DNA of 64,000 bases, taken from contig JBMNCQ010000094.1 in NCBI GenBank assembly GCA_049366715.1, positions 5,263-69,262 on the forward strand. Direction: 5' to 3'. The notes under the pieces were generated by a model. It had not been told where the DNA came from and ran no database searches. It was given only the letters and a program-made list of their open reading frames with translations. Positions 24,596-33,282 of the stretch are shown piece after piece. Both the position numbers and the translations under genes were made by a program. Within the stretch, counting starts at the first letter, position 1, and every line of letters begins with the position of its first letter. The stretch comes from JBMNCQ01 sp049366715. Lineage in GTDB: Bacteria; Bacillota; Peptococcia; Peptococcales; BICA1-8.

Positions 24596-25441
24596 TTAGA
24601 CCAATTTCTTCCACCCTTCGGCAAAAAATTCCAACTTTGCCTTAACCATTTGGCCCACGGCATTTTTACAGGCTTGGGGGATTTCTACCAGGTCATAGGC
24701 AGAAATATTTTTCTCATGAGTGGCAATAAAGGCTTCAATAAAAGTCTTTTTGACCTCTGTTCCAATATTTATTTTTTTAATGCCTAACTGCACACCTTTG
24801 GCAAACTGTTCTAGAGTTAACCCTGTTCCTCCATGCAGCACAAGAGGTACATCCTTAGCTATTCCCGCGATCGTTTTTAATCTATCGAAATCTAAACAGG
24901 GTTCACCTTTATATAAGCCATGGGCATTACCAATGGAAACTGCTAAGGCATCCACGCTGGTTTTACTTAAAAATTCTTCAACATGGGCAGGGTCAGTCAT
25001 TTTGGCCTGCTTCACTTCTTCCCCGTCTTCAATACCGGCCAGTGCCCCTAATTCCGCCTCTACAGATACGCCTAAAAGCTTAGCGGCTTCCGTAATCTTA
25101 TTGGTAATCGCAATATTTTCTTCTAAAGCTAAATGAGAACCGTCAATCATCACACAGCTAAAGCCCAGTTTCATAGCTTTCAAGTTTGTTTTGTAATCTT
25201 TAGCATGGTCAAGGAAAACACATACCGGAACAGCTGCTTCCTTAGCTAGCTGCACCATTGCTTGCCCGACATAATCATTACCCGGCTTGTTCAGGGGACC
25301 GGAACCAATCATGAGTATTACGGGAAGGCCCGCTTCCTCCGCACCTTGTACAATGCCTTGGGCCGTAAATAAATCATAGGTACTAAAAGCGCCTACCGCT
25401 CCATCATGGGTTTGCAAAATCTCTTTTAAGGTAACCAGCAT
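24596..25441 (-). CDS. Class II ketose-bisphosphate aldolase
   Basis: Zinc-dependent aldol cleavage of a ketose (bis)phosphate, 281 residues from the ATG at 25441 (MLVTLKEILQ), which has a GGAGGAG site 6 nt upstream. Zinc ligands are visible as the His residues in FLDHAKD, GNAHGLYKG and LHGGTGL; GTEVKKTFIEAF is the phosphate-binding C-terminal part. It resembles GatY/KbaY/FbaA-type enzymes, so tagatose- or fructose-bisphosphate are possible substrates. It is in the same direction as, and 105 bp behind, a zinc dehydrogenase and TRAP genes under a GntR regulator; a perfect operator-like palindrome lies just upstream. Confidence 0.9.
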   Translation of the reverse strand: MLVTLKEILQTHDGAVGAFSTYDLFTAQGIVQGAEEAGLPVILMIGSGPLNKPGNDYVGQAMVQLAKEAAVPVCVFLDHAKDYKTNLKAMKLGFSCVMIDGSHLALEENIAITNKITEAAKLLGVSVEAELGALAGIEDGEEVKQAKMTDPAHVEEFLSKTSVDALAVSIGNAHGLYKGEPCLDFDRLKTIAGIAKDVPLVLHGGTGLTLEQFAKGVQLGIKKINIGTEVKKTFIEAFIATHEKNISAYDLVEIPQACKNAVGQMVKAKLEFFAEGWKKLV

Positions 25442-25462
25442 TTTTTTCTCCTCCAAATTTAT

Positions 25463-25476
25463 TTGTAATATTACAA
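25463..25476. promoter_or_regulatory. Operator-like palindrome upstream of the aldolase gene
   Basis: Perfect 14-bp palindrome TTGTAATATTACAA, 20 bp before the aldolase start. The half AATATTACAAT recurs upstream of the GntR gene (30569-30579) and a related site lies upstream of dctP (29645-29658). Probably the binding site of the GntR/UTRA regulator at 29776-30543 (inference). Confidence 0.55.
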
Positions 25477-25545
25477 TATTAATATCTATATTTGTTTCAG
25501 TTTCATCCTAAAGAGGACATGATAACGGTTACAAAACCCCGGGGC

Positions 25546-26565
25546 TTAGACTTCCCCGTCAGCCACTTTAATAATAACTTTCGTACCGGATTTGGAATCC
25601 AGAGCCTCTTCATAGGCTTCATTCACTTCTGGTAATGAATAAATTTTTTTGGTGATAATTTTTTTGAATACCTCTTTGATAGGCCGGGTCATCAAATCTG
25701 CTGCCTTTACCAGGTCTTCTTTGGTATACATCTGACTGCCGATCAAGAAAGTTTCGTATTTACACATCCGGAAAATACTTGTCTCAATTTCCCTGGCGAA
25801 GGTTCCTAAAATAACCACTACTTCAGGAGACGGCTCAATATCTCTTAGTGTTTCAAAAACCATTTTGTTTCCTGTGCACTCAAAAGCCACCGGCCTTACC
25901 CCTTCCGCCCCTTTAAAATCTGCCAGATTTTTAAGGACAGTAAAGCCTAAATCTTTGGCAAAATTTATTCTGTCTTCATTGATTTCTACCAGAGTAACAT
26001 CATAGCCCTTGGATTCTTTCAGAAGCAGCCCGATCAGAATCCCGATTGTTCCTGCCCCTGTTATAATAACTTCTTTCCCTTGATGCTGTACTTTTGCCAA
26101 TAATTCCGTACTATGAACGGCAACGGCCACAGGCTCTAATAAAGCACCTTCCAGATCACCACAGTCAGCGGGCAAAGGTATCAGGTTATCTACCGGTACG
26201 ATTACTTGTTCTGCCAGGCATCCGGGGGTTTGAAAACCAATCACTTTCCTGGCAATACATAAATTGGGCCGGTTTAATTGACAATACCTGCACTCGCCAC
26301 AGCCCATCAGCGGAACAACAGCTACCCGCTCACCTTCTTTAAGCTCTTCCCCTGTGGAATTAAGCTCCGTTATCACGCCTGTTGCTTCATGGCCCAATAC
26401 TACAGGGGCCTTAACTTTGGGATGATGGCCGATATAGACATGCAGATCCGAGCCGCAAATTCCGCAGTATGATACTTTAACCATGGCTTGACCTTCTTGA
26501 AGCCCGGGCCTTGCTATTTCTTCCAGCATAAATTTTCTAGTTTCTGCTAATTTGGCTTGTTTCAT
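25546..26565 (-). CDS. Zinc-dependent alcohol/polyol dehydrogenase
   Basis: Medium-chain dehydrogenase/reductase of the sorbitol/galactitol/threonine dehydrogenase type, 339 residues from the ATG at 26565 (MKQAKLAETR), which follows a GGGGAGG site. Catalytic zinc ligands: Cys in CGICGSDLH, and His-Glu in LGHEATG. Structural zinc: four Cys in CGECRYCQLNRPNLC. The cofactor Rossmann loop is GAGTIGILIG, with the acidic LVEINEDR suggesting NAD. It lies 20 bp after dctM in the TRAP operon, so it probably oxidises the imported substrate. Confidence 0.9.
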   Translation of the reverse strand: MKQAKLAETRKFMLEEIARPGLQEGQAMVKVSYCGICGSDLHVYIGHHPKVKAPVVLGHEATGVITELNSTGEELKEGERVAVVPLMGCGECRYCQLNRPNLCIARKVIGFQTPGCLAEQVIVPVDNLIPLPADCGDLEGALLEPVAVAVHSTELLAKVQHQGKEVIITGAGTIGILIGLLLKESKGYDVTLVEINEDRINFAKDLGFTVLKNLADFKGAEGVRPVAFECTGNKMVFETLRDIEPSPEVVVILGTFAREIETSIFRMCKYETFLIGSQMYTKEDLVKAADLMTRPIKEVFKKIITKKIYSLPEVNEAYEEALDSKSGTKVIIKVADGEV

Positions 26566-26584
26566 CAAACAATTACCTCCCCGG

Positions 26585-27910
26585 TTAAATGAATGCAAAG
26601 CTAAATAAATTGATAAAACCCTGGTATCCGCCAATTAAACGCGGTAGGAATAAAGTAATATCATCCAGTAATAACATCATCACAACAACTAAAATCAAGA
26701 CAATCATAAAAGGTAACGCTCCGCGGGTGGTTTCTTCCAAGCTCAGACCGGAAATCGTCATAGCAATAAAAACATTGGCTCCCAGAGGGGGTGATAATAA
26801 GGCAACTTCATTTGTCAGCACCCAGATGACACCAAAATGCACCGGGTCTATTCCCAGCTGCACGATAACAGGCAGTAAGATAGGCACCAGGATTACAATT
26901 GTTGATAAAGTCTCCATAAACATGCCCAGGAAAAACAATAAGATACTGATCATCAACAGAACGACAAAAGCATTATCGCTGATTGAAAGGATAAAAGAAG
27001 CTACCGTTTGGGGTACGTCGTATAAAGTCAAAAACCGCCCGAATAAAGTTGAGACCCCGACAATGATCATAGAAGTAGCCGAAGTTACGTTGGTTAATTT
27101 TATCCCTTCCCATAAGCCCTCTAATGTAAGCTTTCTATTTATGAATATACTCACAAACAATGCATAGAAAACAGCCACTCCCGCTGCCTCGACAGCTGTA
27201 AAAACTCCTGCATAGATCCCGCCTAAAATAACAACGGGAGCCAGTAATGACCAGATATTATTTTTAATGATTGTCAGGGCCTCTTTCGTCGTATATACCT
27301 TGTCAGACCCGGTGTAATTATTTTTGCGGGCGATAAGATAACAAGTCAGCATTAAAACCCCGCCTACTAAGGCCCCCGGCACAAAACCCGCCATGAACAT
27401 AGTTCCTACAGAAACATTCGCCATAACTCCGTACATAATCATGGGATTACTGGGCGGAATCAGTATTCCTAAAGTACCTCCGGTAGCGCATACACCTGCC
27501 GCGAATCTTTTCGCATACCCTTGGCGAACCATAGCAGGATACATTAACGTCCCCATAGCAGCAACTGTACCCGGTCCTGAACCGATCATCGCCGCAAAAA
27601 ACATGCATCCTAAGATCGTGACTAGAGCCAAACCTCCTTTTACTCTACCGACAAAAATAGAAGCAACCTCTACGATCTGATCGGCCATACCGCCTTTTTC
27701 CATAATTGCCCCTGCTAAAATAAAAGTCGGTATAGCCAGTAAAGGAAACATATCCATTATTTTAATCATATCTAAAGGTATAATATTTAACGGTATATCA
27801 CTAAAGAGTAATACCAGAATGGTAGAAAAACCCAATGACACAAAAATAGGAATTCCCGCCAGCAGGGAGCCAAAAAGGAAAAGCCAGATCATATTAGCGG
27901 ATACATCCAT
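26585..27910 (-). CDS. dctM: TRAP transporter large permease
   Basis: Membrane subunit of a tripartite ATP-independent periplasmic-type transporter driven by a cation gradient. It has 441 residues and about 12-13 hydrophobic segments, and family motifs such as GSGPGTVAAMGTLMYPAM and PPSNPMIMYGVMANVSVG. It starts at the dctQ stop (TAATG). Order dctP-Q-M on the minus strand is standard. Substrate unknown; context suggests a polyol or sugar-acid-like anion. Confidence 0.95.
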   Translation of the reverse strand: MDVSANMIWLFLFGSLLAGIPIFVSLGFSTILVLLFSDIPLNIIPLDMIKIMDMFPLLAIPTFILAGAIMEKGGMADQIVEVASIFVGRVKGGLALVTILGCMFFAAMIGSGPGTVAAMGTLMYPAMVRQGYAKRFAAGVCATGGTLGILIPPSNPMIMYGVMANVSVGTMFMAGFVPGALVGGVLMLTCYLIARKNNYTGSDKVYTTKEALTIIKNNIWSLLAPVVILGGIYAGVFTAVEAAGVAVFYALFVSIFINRKLTLEGLWEGIKLTNVTSATSMIIVGVSTLFGRFLTLYDVPQTVASFILSISDNAFVVLLMISILLFFLGMFMETLSTIVILVPILLPVIVQLGIDPVHFGVIWVLTNEVALLSPPLGANVFIAMTISGLSLEETTRGALPFMIVLILVVVMMLLLDDITLFLPRLIGGYQGFINLFSFAFI

Positions 27911-28407
27911 TATTCCCCACCTGCCATTTCAGTTTTATTAACAGAACGAAATTCCATAACAGCTCTTTGTAGTAGTCTAAATGTTTGAAAAGCGAAAGCA
28001 ACGGGGATAATCGCATATATATAACGCATATCCCAGCCTAATACCTGTGATATTTGCGGTCTGGTACCCATTCCCTGAATAACAACGACACTATAATAAA
28101 TAACAAAACCATTAAAAACAAGCCAGACTTCATATTGCAGCAAATCAAAAAACTTTCTGACACTTACAGGTAATAAATTTACTAAGACAGTTACCCGAAA
28201 ATGTTTTCCGTATTTAGCGCCCATTGCACTTGCAAAATACACCATAGCTAAAAAAGAATATCTTAACAGTTCTTCACTCCATGATAAACTATGCCCTAAA
28301 ACATATCTGGAAAAAACCTGAATAAACAGCATGCTTACGACGATACATAACAACATTGAAGAAAATAATTCTTCAATGTTTTGCAGACACCATTTTATAA
28401 TCTTCAT
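27910..28407 (-). CDS. dctQ: TRAP transporter small permease
   Basis: Four-helix membrane subunit, 165 residues, with the family pattern LSWSEELLRYSFLAMVYFASAMGAKYGKHFRVTVL in helices 2-3 (quoted in parts: SWSEELLRYSF, GAKYGKHFRV). Overlaps dctM by one base. Separated from dctP by a hairpin at 28431-28457. Confidence 0.92.
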   Translation of the reverse strand: MKIIKWCLQNIEELFSSMLLCIVVSMLFIQVFSRYVLGHSLSWSEELLRYSFLAMVYFASAMGAKYGKHFRVTVLVNLLPVSVRKFFDLLQYEVWLVFNGFVIYYSVVVIQGMGTRPQISQVLGWDMRYIYAIIPVAFAFQTFRLLQRAVMEFRSVNKTEMAGGE

Positions 28408-28430
28408 CTATTCCCCCCCAATTAGGATTT

Positions 28431-28457
28431 AAAGGCTGTGGTTTTCCCACAACCTTT
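28431..28457 (-). promoter_or_regulatory. Stem-loop between dctP and dctQ
   Basis: Stem AAAGG(C)TGTGG / CCACA(A)CCTTT between the dctP stop and dctQ. It has no long T run. It probably reduces transcription of, or stabilises RNA before, the permease genes so that the binding protein is made in excess. The second TRAP operon has a matching arrangement at 62082-62121. Confidence 0.65.
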
Positions 28458-28471
28458 AAACAAATTAATGC

Positions 28472-29530
28472 TTAGGGCTTGTCCCGGCCTAATACATCCA
28501 GCGCTTTTTCTAAAATAGATATATCCGGCAGCTCCGTATAGAATTCAGGCCAAATGCTCATCGCCCTTGCTTGCCATTCATCTTCATCTTCCGGGGAACC
28601 GCTAAATACGATACCGTTATCCTCTAGTTTTCCTTTTACGATGTTTTCATACTCAAGCATATATTGCCGGTTATCGTCCGTTACTTCTTTGCCGGCTTTA
28701 ATAAGCGCCTGCTGAACATCTTCCGGCAGAGAACCGAACCATTTTTCGTCAACCATAATATTGCCCAGCCACATTTTGTAGTGAATATCCGTTACATATT
28801 TCTGAACTTCATAGTTTTTAGATACCCATAAGCTGGCATAGGGGTTTTCCTGTCCGTCAACGACTTTCTGCTGCAAGGCATTAAAAGTCTCATCCCAGGC
28901 GATAGGTGTTGCTTCCGCATCCCAGGCTTTAAAAGTACCGATCATGTACTTATTGTTTGGTACACGGATTTTTAAACCTTTCAAGTCCTCTAATTTCGTT
29001 ACCGGTTTTTTACTATTAGATAATACACGGAAACCCTGTTCTAACCAGGTAAGTGTTCTGGTTCCGCTCTCTTGTATTTGTAAATCATTAAGATCGTCCC
29101 ATAGGGAGTCAATTACCTTGTTTGCTTCATCTCTGTTTTTAAAAATATACGGGAAATCATATACCCCGATTGAAGGCGAAAAGGGGGTAATATTTCCGGC
29201 AGTTACTAAAGCCATTTGAATGATTCCGTTTTGAATATCGGTAACGTTTCTCTGCTCACTGCCTAATTGTCCGGCAGGGTATATTTTTATATCTACTTTT
29301 CCCTTACTATACTCCTCAGCCTTTTCCTCCATCAATAAAGCGGCCCTGTGCAGAGGATCTGTTTCGTCTGCTGCAGCAGGATGGCTGAATTTGATGACGA
29401 TCTTTTCCTCTCCCGCAGGCTGCCCATTTTCCGGGTTATTCGCTTCTTTGCGCCCGCAGCCTGTTAATAATAAAGCCCCACAAAGTACCGCCACTACCAA
29501 AACAATAAAAGATTTCCTCAACTTCTTCAC
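28472..29530 (-). CDS. dctP: TRAP transporter substrate-binding lipoprotein (DctP family)
   Basis: Extracytoplasmic solute receptor, 352 residues from the GTG at 29530, preceded by AGGAGGAATTC. The lipoprotein signal peptide (KKLRKSFIVLVVAVLCGALLLTGCG, given here as its ends KKLRKS and LLTGCG) has a lipidated Cys near residue 25. Typical DctP features: KIYPAGQLGSEQRNVTDIQNG, the anion-contacting Arg region LKIRVPNNKYM, and DGQENPYASLWV. The conserved Arg suggests a carboxylate-containing ligand. Confidence 0.93.
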   Translation of the reverse strand: MKKLRKSFIVLVVAVLCGALLLTGCGRKEANNPENGQPAGEEKIVIKFSHPAAADETDPLHRAALLMEEKAEEYSKGKVDIKIYPAGQLGSEQRNVTDIQNGIIQMALVTAGNITPFSPSIGVYDFPYIFKNRDEANKVIDSLWDDLNDLQIQESGTRTLTWLEQGFRVLSNSKKPVTKLEDLKGLKIRVPNNKYMIGTFKAWDAEATPIAWDETFNALQQKVVDGQENPYASLWVSKNYEVQKYVTDIHYKMWLGNIMVDEKWFGSLPEDVQQALIKAGKEVTDDNRQYMLEYENIVKGKLEDNGIVFSGSPEDEDEWQARAMSIWPEFYTELPDISILEKALDVLGRDKP

Positions 29531-29644
29531 ACGAATTCCTCCTCGTATTCTCTCTTTAAGACTTGGGAAATATAAAAACAATCCTCCTTTCTTTTAAAAA
29601 ATTCGGAAAATTACCAAAGGTAGTACTTAAATTTGTATTAAAAT

Positions 29645-29658
29645 AATATTATAATATT
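29645..29658. promoter_or_regulatory. Palindrome upstream of dctP, possible GntR site
   Basis: AATATTATAATATT, a perfect 14-bp palindrome about 115 bp before dctP. It shares the TAATATT core with the sites at 25463 and 30569. High AT content makes this the weakest of the three. Confidence 0.4.
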
Positions 29659-29712
29659 GTTAACTTTCAGGTATTATTATAAATGATAACAAATTCATGG
29701 TCAATAAAAAAA

Positions 29713-29740
29713 ACTCTACTCTAATAAAATTGAGTAGAGT
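29713..29740 (-). terminator. Terminator of the gntR gene
   Basis: Stem ACTCTACTC / GAGTAGAGT with a 10-nt loop, followed by an eight-T run on the minus strand. It ends the GntR gene and separates it from dctP. Confidence 0.85.
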
Positions 29741-29775
29741 CCTTGATTATCCACAAGCTGTGCCGGTCCCTTATA

Positions 29776-30543
29776 CTAAACATTTAAAGTTTCAAAAATT
29801 AACCCTTCATTTTCCGTGCAGACGGAACTATCAAACTGTACCCGATAGCTGTACATATCAGCTCGATATTTGTTAATAGAAACTTCTAAGGTTTTTTCCC
29901 CGCTAAGAACAGTCCGCTTCATCACCAGGATAGGTGCCCCGACCTCAATATTCAAGGCTTTAGCTGCTCCCTCGTCGGCAATTGCTGCGGTAATAATTTG
30001 ATCGGCTCTTTCCAAGGAAATTCCTGTTTTCTCCAGGAGTATTTCATACATGCCCCGGGAGGTAAGATCATGCTTCAGCAATTCCCGGCCAATATCAGAT
30101 TCCCAGTAGCTATCCACAAGTACAACAGGTACTCCATTCATTTTTTGTATTTTACGGATTAAAACCACCTTTTCTTCTTCAAAATCTTTTAGTTCGGGAA
30201 CTTCTTCAAACAAGTCATCGGTAAGTTCCAGCGCAGCAGTTTTTAAAATATCGGCACTGGGAAACATGCCCTTGGAACGTATTTCTTCAAAAAATCCGGT
30301 CAGACGCCGCAGGGTTTCAACCATATTTCCTTTAACAAAGGTACCTTTACCGGGCTTTCTTTCCAGCCAGCCTTCCTTTACCAGCTCATAGATAGCTCTC
30401 CGGACGGTTGTACTGCTGACATCATATTTTTCCATCAATTGTTTATCCGTCGGGAATAGATCCCCGGCACTCCAGTGACCACTTTTCAAGCTTTCTCGCA
30501 ATTCCTGGGTAATTTTATAATGAAGCGGTAGTCCATCATTCAT
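29776..30543 (-). CDS. GntR/HutC-family transcriptional regulator (UTRA domain)
   Basis: Repressor-type regulator, 255 residues. The N-terminal winged HTH (about 1-75) has the GntR signature FPTDKQLMEKYDVSSTTVRR and KPGKGTFVKG; the C-terminal UTRA effector domain (about 95-240) binds a small metabolite. It is upstream of, and codirectional with, the dctPQM-dehydrogenase-aldolase genes but separated by a terminator, the usual arrangement for a local regulator. The site at 30563-30581 suggests autoregulation. Confidence 0.92.
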   Translation of the reverse strand: MNDGLPLHYKITQELRESLKSGHWSAGDLFPTDKQLMEKYDVSSTTVRRAIYELVKEGWLERKPGKGTFVKGNMVETLRRLTGFFEEIRSKGMFPSADILKTAALELTDDLFEEVPELKDFEEEKVVLIRKIQKMNGVPVVLVDSYWESDIGRELLKHDLTSRGMYEILLEKTGISLERADQIITAAIADEGAAKALNIEVGAPILVMKRTVLSGEKTLEVSINKYRADMYSYRVQFDSSVCTENEGLIFETLNV

Positions 30544-30562
30544 GCTTATTCGCCTCCAAATA

Positions 30563-30581
30563 TATCACAATATTACAATGT
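30563..30581. promoter_or_regulatory. Operator-like site upstream of gntR
   Basis: Contains AATATTACAAT (30569-30579), identical over 11 bp to one half of the palindrome in front of the aldolase gene, 20-40 bp before the gntR start. Confidence 0.45.
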
Positions 30582-30649
30582 TTACTTGCTCTTATTATAT
30601 TTGTTTGATTTTGAAAATTCAACAACAATACACATAAATATCAGTTTTG

Positions 30650-31300
30650 CTAATTTCCGCCGTTATTAACAGCCTCCAGACGCATTATTTTCAGACCCTG
30701 CTCCCGATACTTCAATTCATATTCCGTCGGCACATTATCATCCGGTAAATTTCGATAAAGATTTAAACGAATATTTTTCAAGACAAACCCCGCCTGGGAA
30801 AATTGGTTTAAGGAAAACTCAAAGAGCTCTTCGTTATCGGTTTTAAAATGTACTTCAGCCTGATTAACCAGTATCTCTTGATAAACATTTAAAAAACCGG
30901 CATGGGTCAAGCGCCGTTTAGCATGCCGTACCTTGGGCCAGGGATCACAGAAATTAATATAAATCCTGTTAACCTCATCTCCGGCAAAATAATCCGCCAG
31001 ATCTTTGATATCGGTCCAGATAAAAGCAATATTAGCGAGACCCGGCTCCCTGCTTTTTTTTAATCCGCTTAATAATACCTCTTCCCTTAATTCCAGCCCT
31101 ATATAATTAATACCCGGATTTTCCAGGGCCAGGGTACTGATAAATGTTCCTTTACCCATTCCTAATTCCAGCCGGATAGGATTAGCGTTTTGAAAATATT
31201 CCTGCCATTTTCCTTTATATTGCTTAGGGTCTAAGACAAGGGGAGGAGAAAGTTGCAACAATTCTTCCTTTGTCCCCGCCTTTCTTCTGATTCTACTCAT
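30650..31300 (-). CDS. trmB: tRNA (guanine-N7)-methyltransferase
   Basis: SAM-dependent methylation of G46 in the tRNA variable loop. 216 residues. Family landmarks: LELGMGKGTFI (SAM-binding motif I), NYIGLELREEVLLSG, YINFCDPWPKVRHAKRRL (the TrmB signature with catalytic DPWPK) and the C-terminal PTEYELKYREQG. Single gene. Secure. Confidence 0.96.
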   Translation of the reverse strand: MSRIRRKAGTKEELLQLSPPLVLDPKQYKGKWQEYFQNANPIRLELGMGKGTFISTLALENPGINYIGLELREEVLLSGLKKSREPGLANIAFIWTDIKDLADYFAGDEVNRIYINFCDPWPKVRHAKRRLTHAGFLNVYQEILVNQAEVHFKTDNEELFEFSLNQFSQAGFVLKNIRLNLYRNLPDDNVPTEYELKYREQGLKIMRLEAVNNGGN

Positions 31301-31347
31301 GATGCACCATCCTAACTACACACGAAAGTACTCACCAGCCAGCTTAA

Positions 31348-31980
31348 TTACGGCTGGGTAATCTTTCCCGGTTCTAACCCCGGTAATCTGACTACCAAAA
31401 ACAGCTTATCTATAATATACCCCTGAAAAAGCGTAGAAATTACAGTTCCTACTCCGATTACACCACCTAATAAAACGCCGGAAATTAATAAAACAGCATC
31501 CAGGGACGTTTTAACTACTTTAATACTCTTCCTGGTCTGCTTTACCAGTACCACCATTAATCCGTCATGGGGGCCGGCCCCTAAATCTGCTTTCAGATAA
31601 AAGACAATTCCAAAGCTAAAAATAAATAAACCTGTAATCAGGTACAATAGTTCCTGAAGGTAATGATTAGCCCCGGGGATAATACTCCACGCTGTGATAT
31701 GATTTAAAAACCAGCCGAAAAAAAGCATATCGATAATTGTCGCTAAGGATGGTTTCAGCCCCATTATGTAAGCGACAACGATCCACAAAAGACAGGCAAT
31801 TTGCACAATATGACCGTAATTAATTTTCGTCAGCTTCTCCAGCCCCGTATACAAAACGCCGAATGAATACAGACCAAGTTTGGACTGAAGCATTAATTCC
31901 ACCCCGAAAGCAGCAATCATTAAACCGGTAAACAAATAAATAATTCTTAAAAAGAATTTATCTTTATGGACCAGATACAT
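31348..31980 (-). CDS. YitT/YczE-type membrane protein
   Basis: Integral membrane protein of 210 residues with five or six hydrophobic segments (for example IIYLFTGLMIAAFGVELML, IVQIACLLWIVVAYIMG). The segment GAGPHDGLMVVLVK is characteristic of the YczE/YyaS/YitT family. Function in the family is unclear; transport or integral sensor roles have been proposed. Monocistronic, next to trmB in the same direction. Confidence 0.8.
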   Translation of the reverse strand: MYLVHKDKFFLRIIYLFTGLMIAAFGVELMLQSKLGLYSFGVLYTGLEKLTKINYGHIVQIACLLWIVVAYIMGLKPSLATIIDMLFFGWFLNHITAWSIIPGANHYLQELLYLITGLFIFSFGIVFYLKADLGAGPHDGLMVVLVKQTRKSIKVVKTSLDAVLLISGVLLGGVIGVGTVISTLFQGYIIDKLFLVVRLPGLEPGKITQP

Positions 31981-32192
31981 AACCAGCCTTCTTTCTCTAT
32001 CCCGGATATTTTTTATATTTTACCATTTTACTATTTGCAAAGATATAAAAATTATAAACGATTCTCATAGCAAAATAAATTCTTTAGCAGGAAAAACCCC
32101 CCGGTTTTCAGAAATAGTAATGCAACATCGATCTATCTGGCACCCATATCGTAAATCCTTCCGTAATGGAATAGAAAATAGGATGTTGAAAA

Positions 32193-32302
32193 AGGGCATC
32201 TAACAGCGTTCCAAAAAGACTCCTAAATCCTCAATGTATTCATATACACCTCCGGCTTAGGAGCCTTTTTGCGCCTAACTATCTACCCTTTTGGAATGCC
32301 CT
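32193..32302. repeat. Structured intergenic element with nested hairpins
   Basis: A 110-bp element in the 380-bp gap before the deacetylase gene. The outer arms AGGGCAT...TTCCAAAA (32193-32216) pair with TTTTGGAATGCCCT (32289-32302); the inner arm AAAAAGACTCCTAA (32213-32226) pairs with TTAGGAGCCTTTTT (32257-32270) with one mismatch; a third small stem TGTAT / ATACA lies in the loop. The shape suggests a repeated palindromic element or a small structured RNA. The rest of 31981-32362 shows nothing else I can name. Confidence 0.55.
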
Positions 32303-32362
32303 GTAAATTAAATTTTCTCAATTATTTACTACGCTCTTTCACTTTTCTACTGGAGCACTACT

Positions 32363-33277
32363 TTAATCTTGCTCCGGTGAAATATTTTTTATTTTAAAAT
32401 AAAAGTAGGCCATGTCATCGTTAGGCCGGATATAAGACCTGGGGAGTTCGAAAATTGGTGAGTCAGGATTGGCTAATCCAGGATTAGTCGTTAAACCGAT
32501 TTCATAGCCAACTTCTTTCGCGATCTCAATGACTGCCTGGTTATAATCACCATAAGGATAGGCAATCACCTTAGGTGAATACCCAAGTTTATGTTCCATT
32601 TTGGCCTTAGCCAGCAGCAAATCATCATAAATCCTTTTCCGCCATTCTGCTTCACTTTCAAATGTTTTTTCTTTATAAAGGTACACTTTATTTGTTAAGG
32701 CCGGTGCCGTCTTCTTACCGTCCGTTACTTCATAAATATGCTGATTATAAGTATGCGAGCCAAACTCAATCAAACCGGAGTCTAACATTTCCCGCATTTG
32801 TTCCCAGGATAAATGCGTCAGTACCTCAGGATTAAATTCCGGAGTGGTTTCTTCGTGAATTGTTTTTACTACAACATTTATTGTTGCTTTCATATCATAT
32901 TTTTTGAGAATGGGCAAGGCATAAATGTAGTTACTCTCATAACCGTCATCAAAAGTTATACAGAAAACCCTTTCCTCAGGCATCTCACCTTCTTCTAACA
33001 ACTCTACCAATTCACTCACAGTAACACTTGTAAAGCCCATATCTTTTAAAAGTTTGACCTGGTTTTCAAATTGAGCAGGGGTAATGATCTCGTCATTATA
33101 AGCAATGTTCAAATTCGGTGGTGCTAAATGGTGATAGATTATAATAGGGACATTTACCGGATAAGTAATTTCTTCCACAATAGGCGGCGGCGGTGGAGGC
33201 GGCTCAGGTTTAGATTCCGGTATCGGCATTACCATATAGGCAGTCGTTAAAATAATCGCAACCATTTGCTGTAACAT
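32363..33277 (-). CDS. Polysaccharide deacetylase family protein
   Basis: NodB-type carbohydrate esterase, 304 residues, probably exported and anchored: a hydrophobic N-terminus (VAIILTTAYMVMPI) is followed by a proline run. The catalytic domain begins near VPIIIYHHL. Metal and catalytic residues are visible in TFDDGYESN (Asp-Asp) and GSHTYNQH (His-x-x-x-x-His type). Likely deacetylates cell-wall or spore peptidoglycan, as many spore-former NodB proteins do (inference). Ends 6 bp downstream of the LOG-family gene and is probably cotranscribed with it. Confidence 0.9.
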   Translation of the reverse strand: MLQQMVAIILTTAYMVMPIPESKPEPPPPPPPIVEEITYPVNVPIIIYHHLAPPNLNIAYNDEIITPAQFENQVKLLKDMGFTSVTVSELVELLEEGEMPEERVFCITFDDGYESNYIYALPILKKYDMKATINVVVKTIHEETTPEFNPEVLTHLSWEQMREMLDSGLIEFGSHTYNQHIYEVTDGKKTAPALTNKVYLYKEKTFESEAEWRKRIYDDLLLAKAKMEHKLGYSPKVIAYPYGDYNQAVIEIAKEVGYEIGLTTNPGLANPDSPIFELPRSYIRPNDDMAYFYFKIKNISPEQD

Positions 33278-33282
33278 ATCTC

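Noticed and set aside
26589..27167. Long plus-strand open frame opposite dctM
   Set aside because: Low-complexity Lys/Thr/Ile composition typical of the antisense of a hydrophobic gene; dctM is clear on the other strand.
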